Shown here: piece after piece, positions 1 to 7,370 of the stretch
Numbering within the stretch: the first letter of the stretch is position 1
Layout of the letters: each line of letters starts with the position of its first letter
Source: a bacterium
GTDB taxonomy: Archaea > Nanobdellota > Nanobdellia > SCGC-AAA011-G17 > GW2011-AR17
DNA length: 37,034 nt
NCBI GenBank assembly: GCA_030697685.1
Contig: JAUYPF010000028.1
Span: 1-37,034, forward strand
Direction: 5' to 3'
The notes under the pieces: generated by a model
What the model saw: the letters and a program-made list of their open reading frames with translations, nothing else
Database searches by the model: none
Told to the model about the DNA's origin: nothing
Translations under genes and position numbers: made by a program

Positions 1-44
1 TAGCTTATGGTTAAATATATAAAGTTCTGGAAAAGCCTTTCATT

Positions 45-1235
45 ATGTTAATAGGAATAGTAGGCAAACCCTCGACAGGAAAATCAACATTTTTCAAAGC
101 AATAACTTTGGCAGAGGTTGAAATAGCTAATTATCCCTTTACTACTATAAAACCAAATCATGCTGTGGGTTACATTCGCATAGCTTGTGCTGATAAGGAT
201 TTTTCTACTCAATGTCATCCTCGTATGGGCTATTGTGTTGAACATCAGCGATTTCTTCCTGTGGATCTTCTTGATGTTGCTGGATTAGTGCCAGGAGCAA
301 GTGAAGGATTGGGAATGGGCAACGCATTTTTAGATGACCTAAATCAAGCTGATGCACTCATTCATGTGATTGATCTTTCTGGGTCTACGAATGAAAAAGG
401 AGAGCCAATTCCTTCTGGAAGTTATGATCCTATCAATGATGTTCTTTTCTTAGATGAAGAATTAGATCTATGGTATTTGCGTCTCTTGAATAAAGGCTGG
501 GATAAGTTTGCACGACAAGTGAAACAAGAAAATGCAAATATTTTCAAGGCAATTTCAAAGCAGCTTTCTGGGTTGCGTGTTACAGAGGACATTGTCAAAG
601 ATGCAGTAAAGAAGTTACAGCTTTCTGATGTGATTGAACAATGGAGTGGAGATGATCTTCGAAAATTAGCTTCCTATTTACGAAGTGTGACGAAGCCTAT
701 GATTATTGCAGCAAATAAAGCAGATATTGGTGTAGCAAAGAAAAATCTTCAGAGATTACAAGAGCGTTTTCCTGAGAGAATGATTATTCCTTGTTCTGCA
801 GAGTCTGAGCTTGCTTTGAAAGGTGCTGCAAAGAAGGAATTGATTAATTATGTCCCTGGTGATGGGAAGTTTACTTATTCTAAGGAAATGAGTTATGTGC
901 AAAAGAATGCTTTAGATTTTATTGACAAAAATATTCTTCAACAGTATGGAAGCACAGGTGTACAAAAGGTTCTTGATACTGTTGTTCTTGATGTGTTGAA
1001 GTATATTGCTATTTTTCCTGGTGGAGTGAATAAATTAGAGGATCAGCATGGTTATGTTCTCCCTGATTGTTTTTTGATGAAAGATGGTTCTACTGCTTTA
1101 GATTTTGCCTTTCGTTTACATACGGATATTGGAAATGCATTTATTCGTGCTATTGATGTGCGAACAAAGAGAACTGTAGGAAAAGAACATGTGTTAAAGC
1201 ATAGAGATGTTGTGGAAATTATTGTGCGAAAGTAA
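45..1235 (+). CDS. YchF/Obg-type GTPase with C-terminal TGS domain
   Basis: This is a translation-factor-class P-loop GTPase/ATPase of the OBG-HflX superfamily, expected to act in the cytoplasm on or near ribosomes. The 396-residue protein has the G1 loop GKPSTGKST at residues 7-15, the G3 motif DVAG at 77-80 and the G4 motif NKAD at 224-227. A TGS domain fills roughly the last 80 residues, with the typical pattern of FPGG followed by a hydrophobic LDFAFRLH stretch. The length matches the archaeal form. A TATA-like stretch (taaatatataaag, about 12-24) ends about 20 bases before the ATG, so the mRNA is probably leaderless. It converges on the zinc-finger/AbrB gene with a one-base gap. Nothing looks damaged. 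The exact client of this family in archaea is not established. Confidence 0.93.
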   Translation: MLIGIVGKPSTGKSTFFKAITLAEVEIANYPFTTIKPNHAVGYIRIACADKDFSTQCHPRMGYCVEHQRFLPVDLLDVAGLVPGASEGLGMGNAFLDDLNQADALIHVIDLSGSTNEKGEPIPSGSYDPINDVLFLDEELDLWYLRLLNKGWDKFARQVKQENANIFKAISKQLSGLRVTEDIVKDAVKKLQLSDVIEQWSGDDLRKLASYLRSVTKPMIIAANKADIGVAKKNLQRLQERFPERMIIPCSAESELALKGAAKKELINYVPGDGKFTYSKEMSYVQKNALDFIDKNILQQYGSTGVQKVLDTVVLDVLKYIAIFPGGVNKLEDQHGYVLPDCFLMKDGSTALDFAFRLHTDIGNAFIRAIDVRTKRTVGKEHVLKHRDVVEIIVRK

Positions 1236-1236
1236 A

Positions 1237-1542
1237 TTATGCTGGAATAATTTTAAGCATTCCTTTTTCTCTTGTGATTTGTGCTTTCGTTCCAGGTTTA
1301 ATTTTAAGTTCTTTGACCATCTCTTCTGGTATAAGGATAGCAATACTATTTCCCCATTTTGCAAAGCTCGTTTGTTTAGCTTTGCGTAATTGTCTATACT
1401 TTTGTCCAAGTTCTTTCATTTGATCCATTGTGAGAATTTCTTCTCCACATTTTGTACAATGGTAGGCTTCATAGTCTATCTTCTCTATAGGCATTTTTCC
1501 ATAGATTTTTTCCATTTCCCCTTTACAAATGTGGCATTTCAT
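1237..1542 (-). CDS. Zinc-finger plus AbrB/MazE-like DNA-binding protein
   Basis: A 101-residue two-domain protein. Residues 1-35 form a small zinc finger with CxxC pairs at 3-6 and 29-32, resembling the YgiT/MqsA-type finger. Residues about 60-101 look like a SpoVT-AbrB swapped-hairpin domain (AKWGNSIAILIPEEMVKELKIK, then KAQI and a MLKI strand). Such combinations are usually antitoxins or small transcription regulators. A GAGGAAA ribosome binding site precedes the ATG. It lies 30 bases downstream of the dinD-like gene on the same strand, so it may be co-transcribed with it. No toxin gene is adjacent in the usual arrangement, so an antitoxin role is only a possibility. Confidence 0.75.
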   Translation of the reverse strand: MKCHICKGEMEKIYGKMPIEKIDYEAYHCTKCGEEILTMDQMKELGQKYRQLRKAKQTSFAKWGNSIAILIPEEMVKELKIKPGTKAQITREKGMLKIIPA

Positions 1543-1572
1543 TTTAGTTTCCTCGTTCTATTGTTTTAATGA

Positions 1573-2385
1573 TTATATATTCTCTTCTTTCTTTATTTTC
1601 TTTTGTAGTTTTTTAATATCTTTTTCGGCAGATAATTCTTCCGGTTTAATTCCACTGTCTATAAGGAGTCCTCTTACTTTTGAGTTATTCTTTGTATGCT
1701 CAGAAGTGATTTTGCTTTCACCTGAAAGATTCTCTTGTTTTACATTAAAATTAGTAATTTCTGTTGCGAGATTCTTTGCAGTAATGGTTATTGTTGGAAG
1801 AAAATCAGCAAGAGGTCTTTCTTTTGGGATTTTAAGCTTATTTTTCATTTCGAGTGTTGTGAAACCGCCAAATAAGGCTTCATCTCCCTTACTTCTAATT
1901 CTCGCAAAACCTGCATCATCCACGCCTCTTTCATAAATCAGTTTTGAAAGTTCTGTTTCTGAGTCAATAAGTTTTTTTCTTGCTTGGAGTCTTTCTGAGA
2001 GTGCTATTCTTTCTTCTATGATTTCTTGTTTTCTGGTCTGGACTGCAAAATAGCTTTGTGCGAATGCAATTTGTTCTTTTCTTGGATCTCCATTTTGTGC
2101 GATAAGGTAGCAGGCATATCTGGTGAGCATAATATCTTCAACTTTCCTTTCTGCTTCTGAGCCTAACTTGACCTTTTTGTTGGCGCCGACAAAATGGTCT
2201 TCAATTCTATGGCCAGAATTTTTGCATGAAACCTTTGCTTTTTCAATAACTTGACAAAAGTTTCTCCATTCATCATAATCTAATAGCCTTTGTAAATCTC
2301 TTGCAAACCAAAATTCTATGCCTTCTTTTTCATTTGCATAGTCTTCAAATGTTTTTTTCAGTTTTGTTATGATCTCTTTTTTCAT
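1573..2385 (-). CDS. DinD-like DNA-damage-inducible protein
   Basis: The 270-residue protein resembles bacterial DinD. The N-terminal half has a BRO-N-like fold signature (FWFARDLQRLLDYDEWRNF, then MLTRYACYLIAQNGDP), followed by a helical segment with QTRKQEIIEE and a FGGFTT motif. In E. coli, DinD belongs to the SOS regulon and is reported to restrain RecA activity; whether the archaeal protein does so is unknown. The promoter carries two copies of the palindrome described at 2433-2476, and a TATA-like TTTTTATTAAA lies about 27 bp before the start, so the message is probably leaderless. The C-terminal 60 residues are lysine/glutamate rich and probably flexible. It sits in an accessory patch with a BRO antirepressor gene, consistent with a viral or mobile origin. 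Confidence 0.85.
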   Translation of the reverse strand: MKKEIITKLKKTFEDYANEKEGIEFWFARDLQRLLDYDEWRNFCQVIEKAKVSCKNSGHRIEDHFVGANKKVKLGSEAERKVEDIMLTRYACYLIAQNGDPRKEQIAFAQSYFAVQTRKQEIIEERIALSERLQARKKLIDSETELSKLIYERGVDDAGFARIRSKGDEALFGGFTTLEMKNKLKIPKERPLADFLPTITITAKNLATEITNFNVKQENLSGESKITSEHTKNNSKVRGLLIDSGIKPEELSAEKDIKKLQKKIKKEENI

Positions 2386-2404
2386 AGTTTTTCTTTATTT
2401 TTTG

Positions 2405-2477
2405 TTTAATAAAAAGCTTTGTACATTTTTTTCGGAAGATTTCCGTGATTTTAAAAGAGATTCCGAAGGATTTCCGA
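2405..2477 (-). promoter_or_regulatory. dinD-like promoter with tandem CGGAA-N3-TTCCG operators
   Basis: Read on the minus strand, CGGAAATCTTCCG occupies 2445-2433 with its centre 54 bp upstream of the dinD-like ATG. A TATA-like TTTTTATTAAA follows at about 2418-2407. A weaker distal copy, CGGAAATCCTTCGG, lies at 2476-2463, about 30 bp further out and thus about three helical turns away. The same motif, orientation and spacing recur upstream of the genes starting at 7250, 11223 and 27650. Placement just upstream of the TATA region suits an activator or a BRE-overlapping regulator; which one is unknown. Confidence 0.72.
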
Positions 2478-2485
2478 ATTCTCCT

Positions 2486-2890
2486 CTAATGATATCTCTT
2501 AAATTCTTCTGCTTTCTTTAAGAGCTCTTTTGCTTGAGGAAAGGTGAGCAGGTTCATTGCTTCTTGATAAGAAAGCCATTTGTAGTCTGTGTGTTCTTTA
2601 GAAAGTGTTATATTTTCTTCTTGGGTTTCTGCAAGAAAATAAATTACTTCTTTATGCACTGTTCTTCCTTCTTTTTTGTAGAAATATTCTTCCTTTTCTT
2701 TAAAATCTCTCACAAAAAAGACTGTTGTTATTCCTGTTTCTTCGAAAAGTTCTCTTCGTGCAGTATCTTCAGGTTCTTCATTTGCTTCTACTTTGCCTTT
2801 TACATAACTCCAGTGTCCAGATGTATAATGGAGAAGAAGGTATTTGTCTTTATTGAAGAGGATAATCCCTACTGAATGTTCTTGTGGCAT
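2486..2890 (-). CDS. NUDIX hydrolase
   Basis: A compact 134-residue NUDIX pyrophosphohydrolase. The Nudix box runs from residue 32 to 54 (GKVEANEEPEDTARRELFEE, then TGI) and satisfies GX5EX7REUXEEXGU, with the REUXEE glutamates that bind metal intact. The preceding HWSYVKGKVE resembles diadenosine polyphosphate hydrolases of the MutT/Ap4A group, so a house-cleaning role on dinucleoside polyphosphates or oxidised nucleotides is plausible, but the substrate cannot be read from sequence. A TATA box (TTTATATAC, about 2911-2919) about 25 bp before the ATG implies a leaderless message. Its stop lies 9 bases from the distal operator of the dinD-like gene downstream. Confidence 0.9.
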   Translation of the reverse strand: MPQEHSVGIILFNKDKYLLLHYTSGHWSYVKGKVEANEEPEDTARRELFEETGITTVFFVRDFKEKEEYFYKKEGRTVHKEVIYFLAETQEENITLSKEHTDYKWLSYQEAMNLLTFPQAKELLKKAEEFKRYH

Positions 2891-3041
2891 ATTTTTGTAA
2901 TATCTTTATTGTATATAAAACTTCATGGGGATGTATAAATAGTCTTTTTTTTATTTTTGTCATATGAAAAGTATTATGATAGAATGAAAAAGAGATTTTA
3001 GGAAAAATTCTCCTATATAAGCTTTTTCTCGTTAGACAAAC

Positions 3042-3068
3042 GGCATGGGGCGCGCAGAACTTATAAAG
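3042..3068 (+). promoter_or_regulatory. GC-rich element plus TATA box of the BRO gene
   Basis: GGCATGGGGCGCGC at 3042-3055 is strikingly GC-rich in this AT-rich context and is followed by a TATA box, CTTATAAAG, at 3060-3068. A similar block, GGCATGTGGTGCGCGC, lies directly before the TATA box of tnpB at 33115-33130. The BRO gene then has a leader of about 30 nt with an AGGAGA ribosome binding site before the ATG at 3121, unlike the leaderless neighbours. Confidence 0.5.
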
Positions 3069-3120
3069 AGTCTTTCTTTTGTTTACAATTGCTTTTGAAC
3101 CCGTGTGACAGGAGAAAAAA

Positions 3121-3975
3121 ATGCAAGAAAACAAAAATGCTTTAGTAGTCTTTCAAGACAAAAAAATACGACGCACATGGCATAACAATGAGTGGTACTT
3201 CTCTGTTGTAGATGTAGTTGGTGCTTTGGCAGAAAGTGATAATCCGCGAAATTATTGGAATATGCTTAAAGTAAGGGAACTAGAGCATGGAATTGAGCTG
3301 TACACAAATTGTGTACAACTGAAATTACTCTCAACAGATGGAAAACACTATTTTACAGACTGTGCAAACACTAAGGGAATGTTTAGGATAATACAATCTA
3401 TCCCCTCAAAGAATGCAGAACCTTTCAAACTTTGGTTAGCAGAAGTTGGATATGAAAGAATACAGGAAATAGAAAACCCTGAGCTTGCTCAAAGTCGTAT
3501 GAAAGAACTCTATAGGGCAAAAGGTTATTCTGATGAATGGATAGAGAAAAGAGTAAGGGGAATTGCAGTACGAGATGAATTGACAGATGAGTGGAAAAAA
3601 AGAGGAGTTGATGAAAATAAAAATTTTGCAATTCTCACTGCTGAAATTTCTCAGGCCACTTTTGGAATGACTCCAAGTGAATATCAAAAATTTAAAGGGC
3701 TTAAAAAAGAGAATCTTAGAGATCATATGAATGATTTGGAGCTCATTTTTTAGATGCTTGGAGAAAGAGTCACTACAGAAATTACTCGAAAGGATCATGC
3801 TGAAGGTTTTGATGCATGTGAAGATGCTGCAAAAAGAGGTAGAAGAGTAGCAGGTAATGCAAGAAAGGAAACGGAAAAAGAGATTGGGAAGCCTATTACT
3901 TCCAGTGAAAATTATCTTGACACACCTGAAAAAGAAAAAAGAAAGCACATAGTGGGAAAGAAGAAAGATGTTTAG
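3121..3975 (+). pseudogene. BRO-family phage antirepressor gene with in-frame TAG
   Basis: Residues 1-110 form a BRO-N domain (RRTWHNNEWYFSVVDVVGAL, later FRIIQSIPSKNAEPFKLWLA), followed by the conserved middle region ERIQEIENPELA. The second half has AEISQATFGMTPSEYQKFKGL and LRDHMNDLELIF. At 3751-3753 the frame meets TAG and continues in the same frame with MLGERVTTEITR and GRRVAGNARKE, which is the normal C-terminus of the family. The TAG therefore replaces one codon inside the usual LELIF-x-MLGE stretch; without it the protein would be 284 residues. Because the TAG is directly followed by ATG, reinitiation could yield a separate 73-residue C-terminal piece. TAG is used as an ordinary stop elsewhere (the IMPDH and Kae1 genes), so read-through is not expected. 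A nonsense mutation or an assembly error is the simplest reading. Confidence 0.85.
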
Positions 3976-4056
3976 TATGTTAGAGCTCAAGTGAAAATAC
4001 TTTTTCTCTATTTTAGTCTCTAAATCTTTTTAAAGCTTCAAAAAAGGATTTTTTCT

Positions 4057-6840
4057 ATGCAAATTCGCTCTGGTCTTACATATAATGATGTGCTTCTTGT
4101 TCCAAAGAGAACGCCTTTAAACTCTCGAAGTGAAGCTGATTTACATACACAGTTTACGAAGAATATTTCTCTTAACATTCCTCTTGTTAGCTCAAATATG
4201 GCTTCTGTAACAGAACATAAGATGGCAATAGCTATGGCACGAAATGGGGGTCTTGGAGTTATACACCAATTTGGAACGATTGAAGAACAAGTAGAAGAAG
4301 TGAAAAAAGTGAAAAAGAGTACGAGTTATGTGATTGAGCATCCTCTTACTGTGCAAGACCATATTACTCTTGGGCAAGCAATTGACATCATGAAAAGTGA
4401 AAGTGTGACGAGTCTTCTGGTGTTGCGAGGCGATGAACTTGTAGGTATATTTACTTCTCGAGATTATCTTTTTGAAAGTAATTGGGGAAAAAGAATTTCT
4501 GATGTGATGACTCCACGAGAGAAACTTATTACTGCTTCTTATGGGATAAGTCTTGATGAGGCAAAAGAACTTCTGCATAGACATAGGATTGAGAAGTTGC
4601 CCTTGTTACAGCATGGTCGATTATTAGGCCTTATTACTACAAAGGATATTATGAAAATTGAAACGTGGCCGCAAGCAAATCGAGATAGTAAAGGAAGATT
4701 ACGTGTGGGTGCTGCTGTGGGAGTGAAGGATACGCTTGTACGTGCGGAAGCTTTGATTGCTGCTGGTGTTGATGTTTTGATTTTAGATATTGCGCATGCA
4801 CATTCTGATCTTGTCATTCAAAGAGTGAAGGAGTTGAAACAAAATTTTTCTATTGATGTGATGGTGGGAAATATTGCTACTGCTGATGCTGCAAAAGATC
4901 TTATTGAAGCTGGAGCTGATGGGTTGAAGGTGGGAATTGGGCCCAGTGGTGTATGTCTTGAAGGAGATACTCCTATTTTAATGAGTGATTATACTGTTAA
5001 AAAAATTAAAGATATTGAAGTTGGAGATCAAGTTATAACACATATGGGGAGGATAAGAAAAGTTATTACAAGCTATAAAAGACTTTATTCTGGGAAATTT
5101 ATCTCTCTTAAAGTGAGAGGGTGTCCAGGAAGGCTAGTAATGACTCAGGAGCACCTTGTACTTGCAACACTTTTTCAAGCTGATCCTAAGAAAATTGCAA
5201 AATATGGTCCCAAATATTATTTTTCTAAAACAAAACATAATCAAGGATTAATATGGGCTAAAGCAAACCAGGTCAAGAAATTTGATGTTATGGTTTTATC
5301 TAAAGTTGCCTGTGAAAAAGAGATACGAACTTTATTTGATTTGGCAGAGTTATTTCCTGAATATGCTTTCGATTCTCAAAAAATATGGTCTCAGAAAATT
5401 GGATTTAATCCTAATGATGAATCTTATACTAACCTTGCAGAACGTTTTGAAACGACACCAAGAATTATAGGAAATATCGTACATGGTGGAAAATCAATGA
5501 ATATGATTTTAAACTATGAAGTAAATTCTTATTTAGAAACTACTGATTATCAGAGAGAAATGGTACCTGTTAAGATTAATAGGCTTATAGAATTAAATGA
5601 GGATTTAGCTCTTCTTATGGGCTATTATTTAGCAGAAGGTTCTATTGGTGGGTATCAAAATAATTGGCATGTAGGTTTTGATTTCCATATACATGAGACT
5701 TTTTATCATGATGATGTAAAGAAATTAGTAGAAAAAATATTTGGTTACTCAGGTACAGGGTTTATTTATGATAAAGAAAATAATAGTGCAAACGTCTCTG
5801 TTTATAATAACCTCATTGCAAAATTTATTAAAAAGCTTGTACCAGGAACTGCCCTTACAAAGATAATTCCAGAATGTGTTATATATGCAGATGAAAAAGT
5901 CTTGAAGAATATTCTGATTGGAATGATACGAGGTGATGGTACAATCAAAGACTATAGAAGGGTTAAGTATAAATCCTCTTCTATATCCCTTGCATTTCAA
6001 GTTTCATACCTTCTTGAGAGGTTGGGGTATTTCTCAACTATTACAAAAGCAAAACCCTCTAAAAAAAGTATAAATCCTAGTTATATAGTAAATATCTCTG
6101 GGAAACAGTATGAAAAGTTTTCTTTAGATTTCCATGAATTAAATATTAATGTTAGACCTGTGGCTATATCTAAACAACAAATCTGGGATGATGAACATTA
6201 TACCTATCTTGCTGTGGAGGATGTACAAGAATTGGATACAGAAATGGATGTTTATAATATTGAAGTTGAGGATGATAATTCCTATATTGCTAATAGGGTG
6301 GTAACTCACAATTGCACCACAAGAATTATTTCTGGGTCTGGTGTTCCTCAATTAACAGCAGTGATGGATGTGTGTTCTGCTGCAAAATTGTATGGTGTGC
6401 CTGTATGTGCTGATGGTGGAATGAAATATCCTGGTGATGTGTCAAAGGCTCTTGCTGCTGGCGCTTCAAGTATTTTTTCTGGAAGTTTCTTTTCTGGAAC
6501 GGATGAAGCACCGGGAATGATTATTATGAAAGATGGGAAGAGATACAAAAGGTATATGGGAAGTGCTTCTTATGATAGTAATCATGAACGAAAGGAAAGT
6601 CAAGAAGGGAAAAAAGTGAAAGAGAAATTAGATGTCTTTGTGGAAGGTGTTGCAACACTTGTTGATTATAAAGGACCAGTTGAAGAAGTGATTAAAGCAA
6701 TTATTAAGGGTGTGCAGAGTGGCTTTAGCTATTGTGGTGCACGAACGATTGCGGAGATGCAAGAGAAAGCAGAATTTATTCAAATCACTGCAAGTGCTTG
6801 GGAAGAAAGTCTTTCGCGTGGGACGAAGTTGAGTGATTAG
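4057..6840 (+). CDS. guaB: IMP dehydrogenase/GMP reductase family enzyme, intein-containing precursor
   Basis: The 927-residue precursor comprises 474 host residues and a 453-residue intein. The host enzyme interconverts IMP with XMP (dehydrogenase) or GMP (reductase) in guanine nucleotide metabolism. Residues 1-90 start the barrel, two CBS domains follow at about 95-205, the barrel resumes with RLRVGAAVG, and the catalytic loop reads GIGPSGV, intein, CTTRIISGSG. The +1 residue after the intein, precursor Cys753, is the catalytic cysteine. The C-terminal part has ADGGMKYPGDVSKAL and the flap-region sequence EGVATLVDYKG. In IMP dehydrogenases the position before VxYKG is often a catalytic arginine; here it is leucine, so a GMP reductase or altered activity should be considered. 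A TATA-like CTTTTTAAA lies about 26 bp before the ATG, implying a leaderless message. Confidence 0.9.
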   Translation: MQIRSGLTYNDVLLVPKRTPLNSRSEADLHTQFTKNISLNIPLVSSNMASVTEHKMAIAMARNGGLGVIHQFGTIEEQVEEVKKVKKSTSYVIEHPLTVQDHITLGQAIDIMKSESVTSLLVLRGDELVGIFTSRDYLFESNWGKRISDVMTPREKLITASYGISLDEAKELLHRHRIEKLPLLQHGRLLGLITTKDIMKIETWPQANRDSKGRLRVGAAVGVKDTLVRAEALIAAGVDVLILDIAHAHSDLVIQRVKELKQNFSIDVMVGNIATADAAKDLIEAGADGLKVGIGPSGVCLEGDTPILMSDYTVKKIKDIEVGDQVITHMGRIRKVITSYKRLYSGKFISLKVRGCPGRLVMTQEHLVLATLFQADPKKIAKYGPKYYFSKTKHNQGLIWAKANQVKKFDVMVLSKVACEKEIRTLFDLAELFPEYAFDSQKIWSQKIGFNPNDESYTNLAERFETTPRIIGNIVHGGKSMNMILNYEVNSYLETTDYQREMVPVKINRLIELNEDLALLMGYYLAEGSIGGYQNNWHVGFDFHIHETFYHDDVKKLVEKIFGYSGTGFIYDKENNSANVSVYNNLIAKFIKKLVPGTALTKIIPECVIYADEKVLKNILIGMIRGDGTIKDYRRVKYKSSSISLAFQVSYLLERLGYFSTITKAKPSKKSINPSYIVNISGKQYEKFSLDFHELNINVRPVAISKQQIWDDEHYTYLAVEDVQELDTEMDVYNIEVEDDNSYIANRVVTHNCTTRIISGSGVPQLTAVMDVCSAAKLYGVPVCADGGMKYPGDVSKALAAGASSIFSGSFFSGTDEAPGMIIMKDGKRYKRYMGSASYDSNHERKESQEGKKVKEKLDVFVEGVATLVDYKGPVEEVIKAIIKGVQSGFSYCGARTIAEMQEKAEFIQITASAWEESLSRGTKLSD
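4954..6312 (+). mobile_element. Intein with LAGLIDADG homing endonuclease in the guaB-like gene
   Basis: The intein spans precursor residues 300-752. Block A begins with Cys300 (CLEGDTPILM). Block B has the TxxH motif as TQEH at about 5144-5155. The central part has two LAGLIDADG-type helices, LLMGYYLAEGS (about 5611-5643) and ILIGMIRGDGT (about 5911-5943). The C-terminal block reads VYNIEVEDDNSYIA and ends VVTHN, followed by the +1 Cys. All residues needed for standard splicing are present, and the endonuclease motifs keep their acidic residues (AEG, GDG), so it may be active in both functions. No splicing-related damage is seen. Confidence 0.95.
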
Positions 6841-6885
6841 ATAGAGTTTCTAGTTAAATTTATCTAAAAATCTTTAGATGTTTGT

Positions 6886-7044
6886 CTATATAAAAATATT
6901 TTTTATTGTTTGGATGGCTTTTCCTAATTGAGCATCAAAGAATGTAGAGCCTTCTCTTGTAAGAGCTATCATTATAAACATGAATAAAATGAATGCTATT
7001 ACTAATTGATAGTTTTCTTTTAGCCATGTTCCTGTTTTTTTCAT
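6886..7044 (-). CDS. Small single-pass membrane protein (52 aa)
   Basis: Not recognised. The chosen start is the ATG at 7044, which overlaps the stop of the upstream gene as ATGA; a longer reading from 7098 would run into that gene and is unlikely. The 52-residue product has a short basic N-terminus (MKKTGTWLKENYQ), one hydrophobic helix at about 14-30 (LVIAFILFMFIMIAL) and a polar tail. The overlap implies translational coupling with the two-helix protein starting at 7250. Together they form an operon controlled by the palindromic operator at 7298-7310. Function unknown; a membrane stress, holin-like or pore role would be speculation. Confidence 0.68.
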   Translation of the reverse strand: MKKTGTWLKENYQLVIAFILFMFIMIALTREGSTFFDAQLGKAIQTIKNIFI

Positions 7045-7250
7045 TGTATTTCCTCTTTTAGGATTTTTTCTTTTGCCCAATCTAAAATTATTAGCCACAC
7101 AAAGAGATACGCTAGTTCTGTTGCTATTATTAAGGCTATTGACTTTATAAGTATGCCTGAGATATAGTACGCCAATGCCGCAGCACCTACTATAAATGTT
7201 GTATAGGTTCTTGTGAGATCAGAAAGGAATTCTATATTTGTTTTTGTCAT
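7041..7250 (-). CDS. Small two-pass membrane protein (69 aa)
   Basis: Not recognised. The 69-residue protein has two hydrophobic helices at about 18-36 (TFIVGAAALAYYISGILI) and 38-57 (IALIIATELAYLFVWLIILD), then a charged tail (WAKEKILKEEIQ). Its stop overlaps the start of the 52-residue gene by ATGA. The promoter has a TATA-like TTTATTAAA about 27 bp before the ATG, preceded by the palindrome CGGAAATCTTCCG centred 54 bp from the ATG, identical in layout to the dinD-like and 27650 promoters. The product is therefore likely part of the same regulon. Confidence 0.72.
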   Translation of the reverse strand: MTKTNIEFLSDLTRTYTTFIVGAAALAYYISGILIKSIALIIATELAYLFVWLIILDWAKEKILKEEIQ

Positions 7251-7269
7251 ACTCTTCTTTAAGGAAATA

Positions 7270-7331
7270 TTTTTAATAAAGCTTTAGCATAAAAATCCGG
7301 AAGATTTCCGAAAAAAGCGGAAGATTTTTGG
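7270..7331 (-). promoter_or_regulatory. Operator and TATA box of the small membrane protein operon
   Basis: On the minus strand a perfect CGGAAATCTTCCG covers 7310-7298, centred 54 bp from the ATG at 7250. It is followed by GATTTTTATGCTAAAGC and TTTATTAAA. A half-conserved copy (CAAAAATCTTCCG, 7330-7318) lies 20 bp further upstream, two helical turns away. The stretch between operator and TATA closely matches the one at 27603-27619 (GTTTTTATGCAGAAATG), so the conservation extends beyond the palindrome. Confidence 0.72.
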
Positions 7332-7370
7332 AAACAAAGTTATTTAAGTGATTCTTTTTTATCTATTCCT

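Noticed and set aside
1529-1936. 135-codon plus-strand frame opposite the dinD-like gene
   Set aside because: It is a frame shadow with low-complexity Phe/Ser content and covers a well-supported family protein on the other strand.
3751-3753. TAG in the BRO gene as a pyrrolysine or read-through codon
   Set aside because: TAG ends normal genes in this window (guaB-like, kae1) and there is no sign of recoding signals; a nonsense mutation is simpler.
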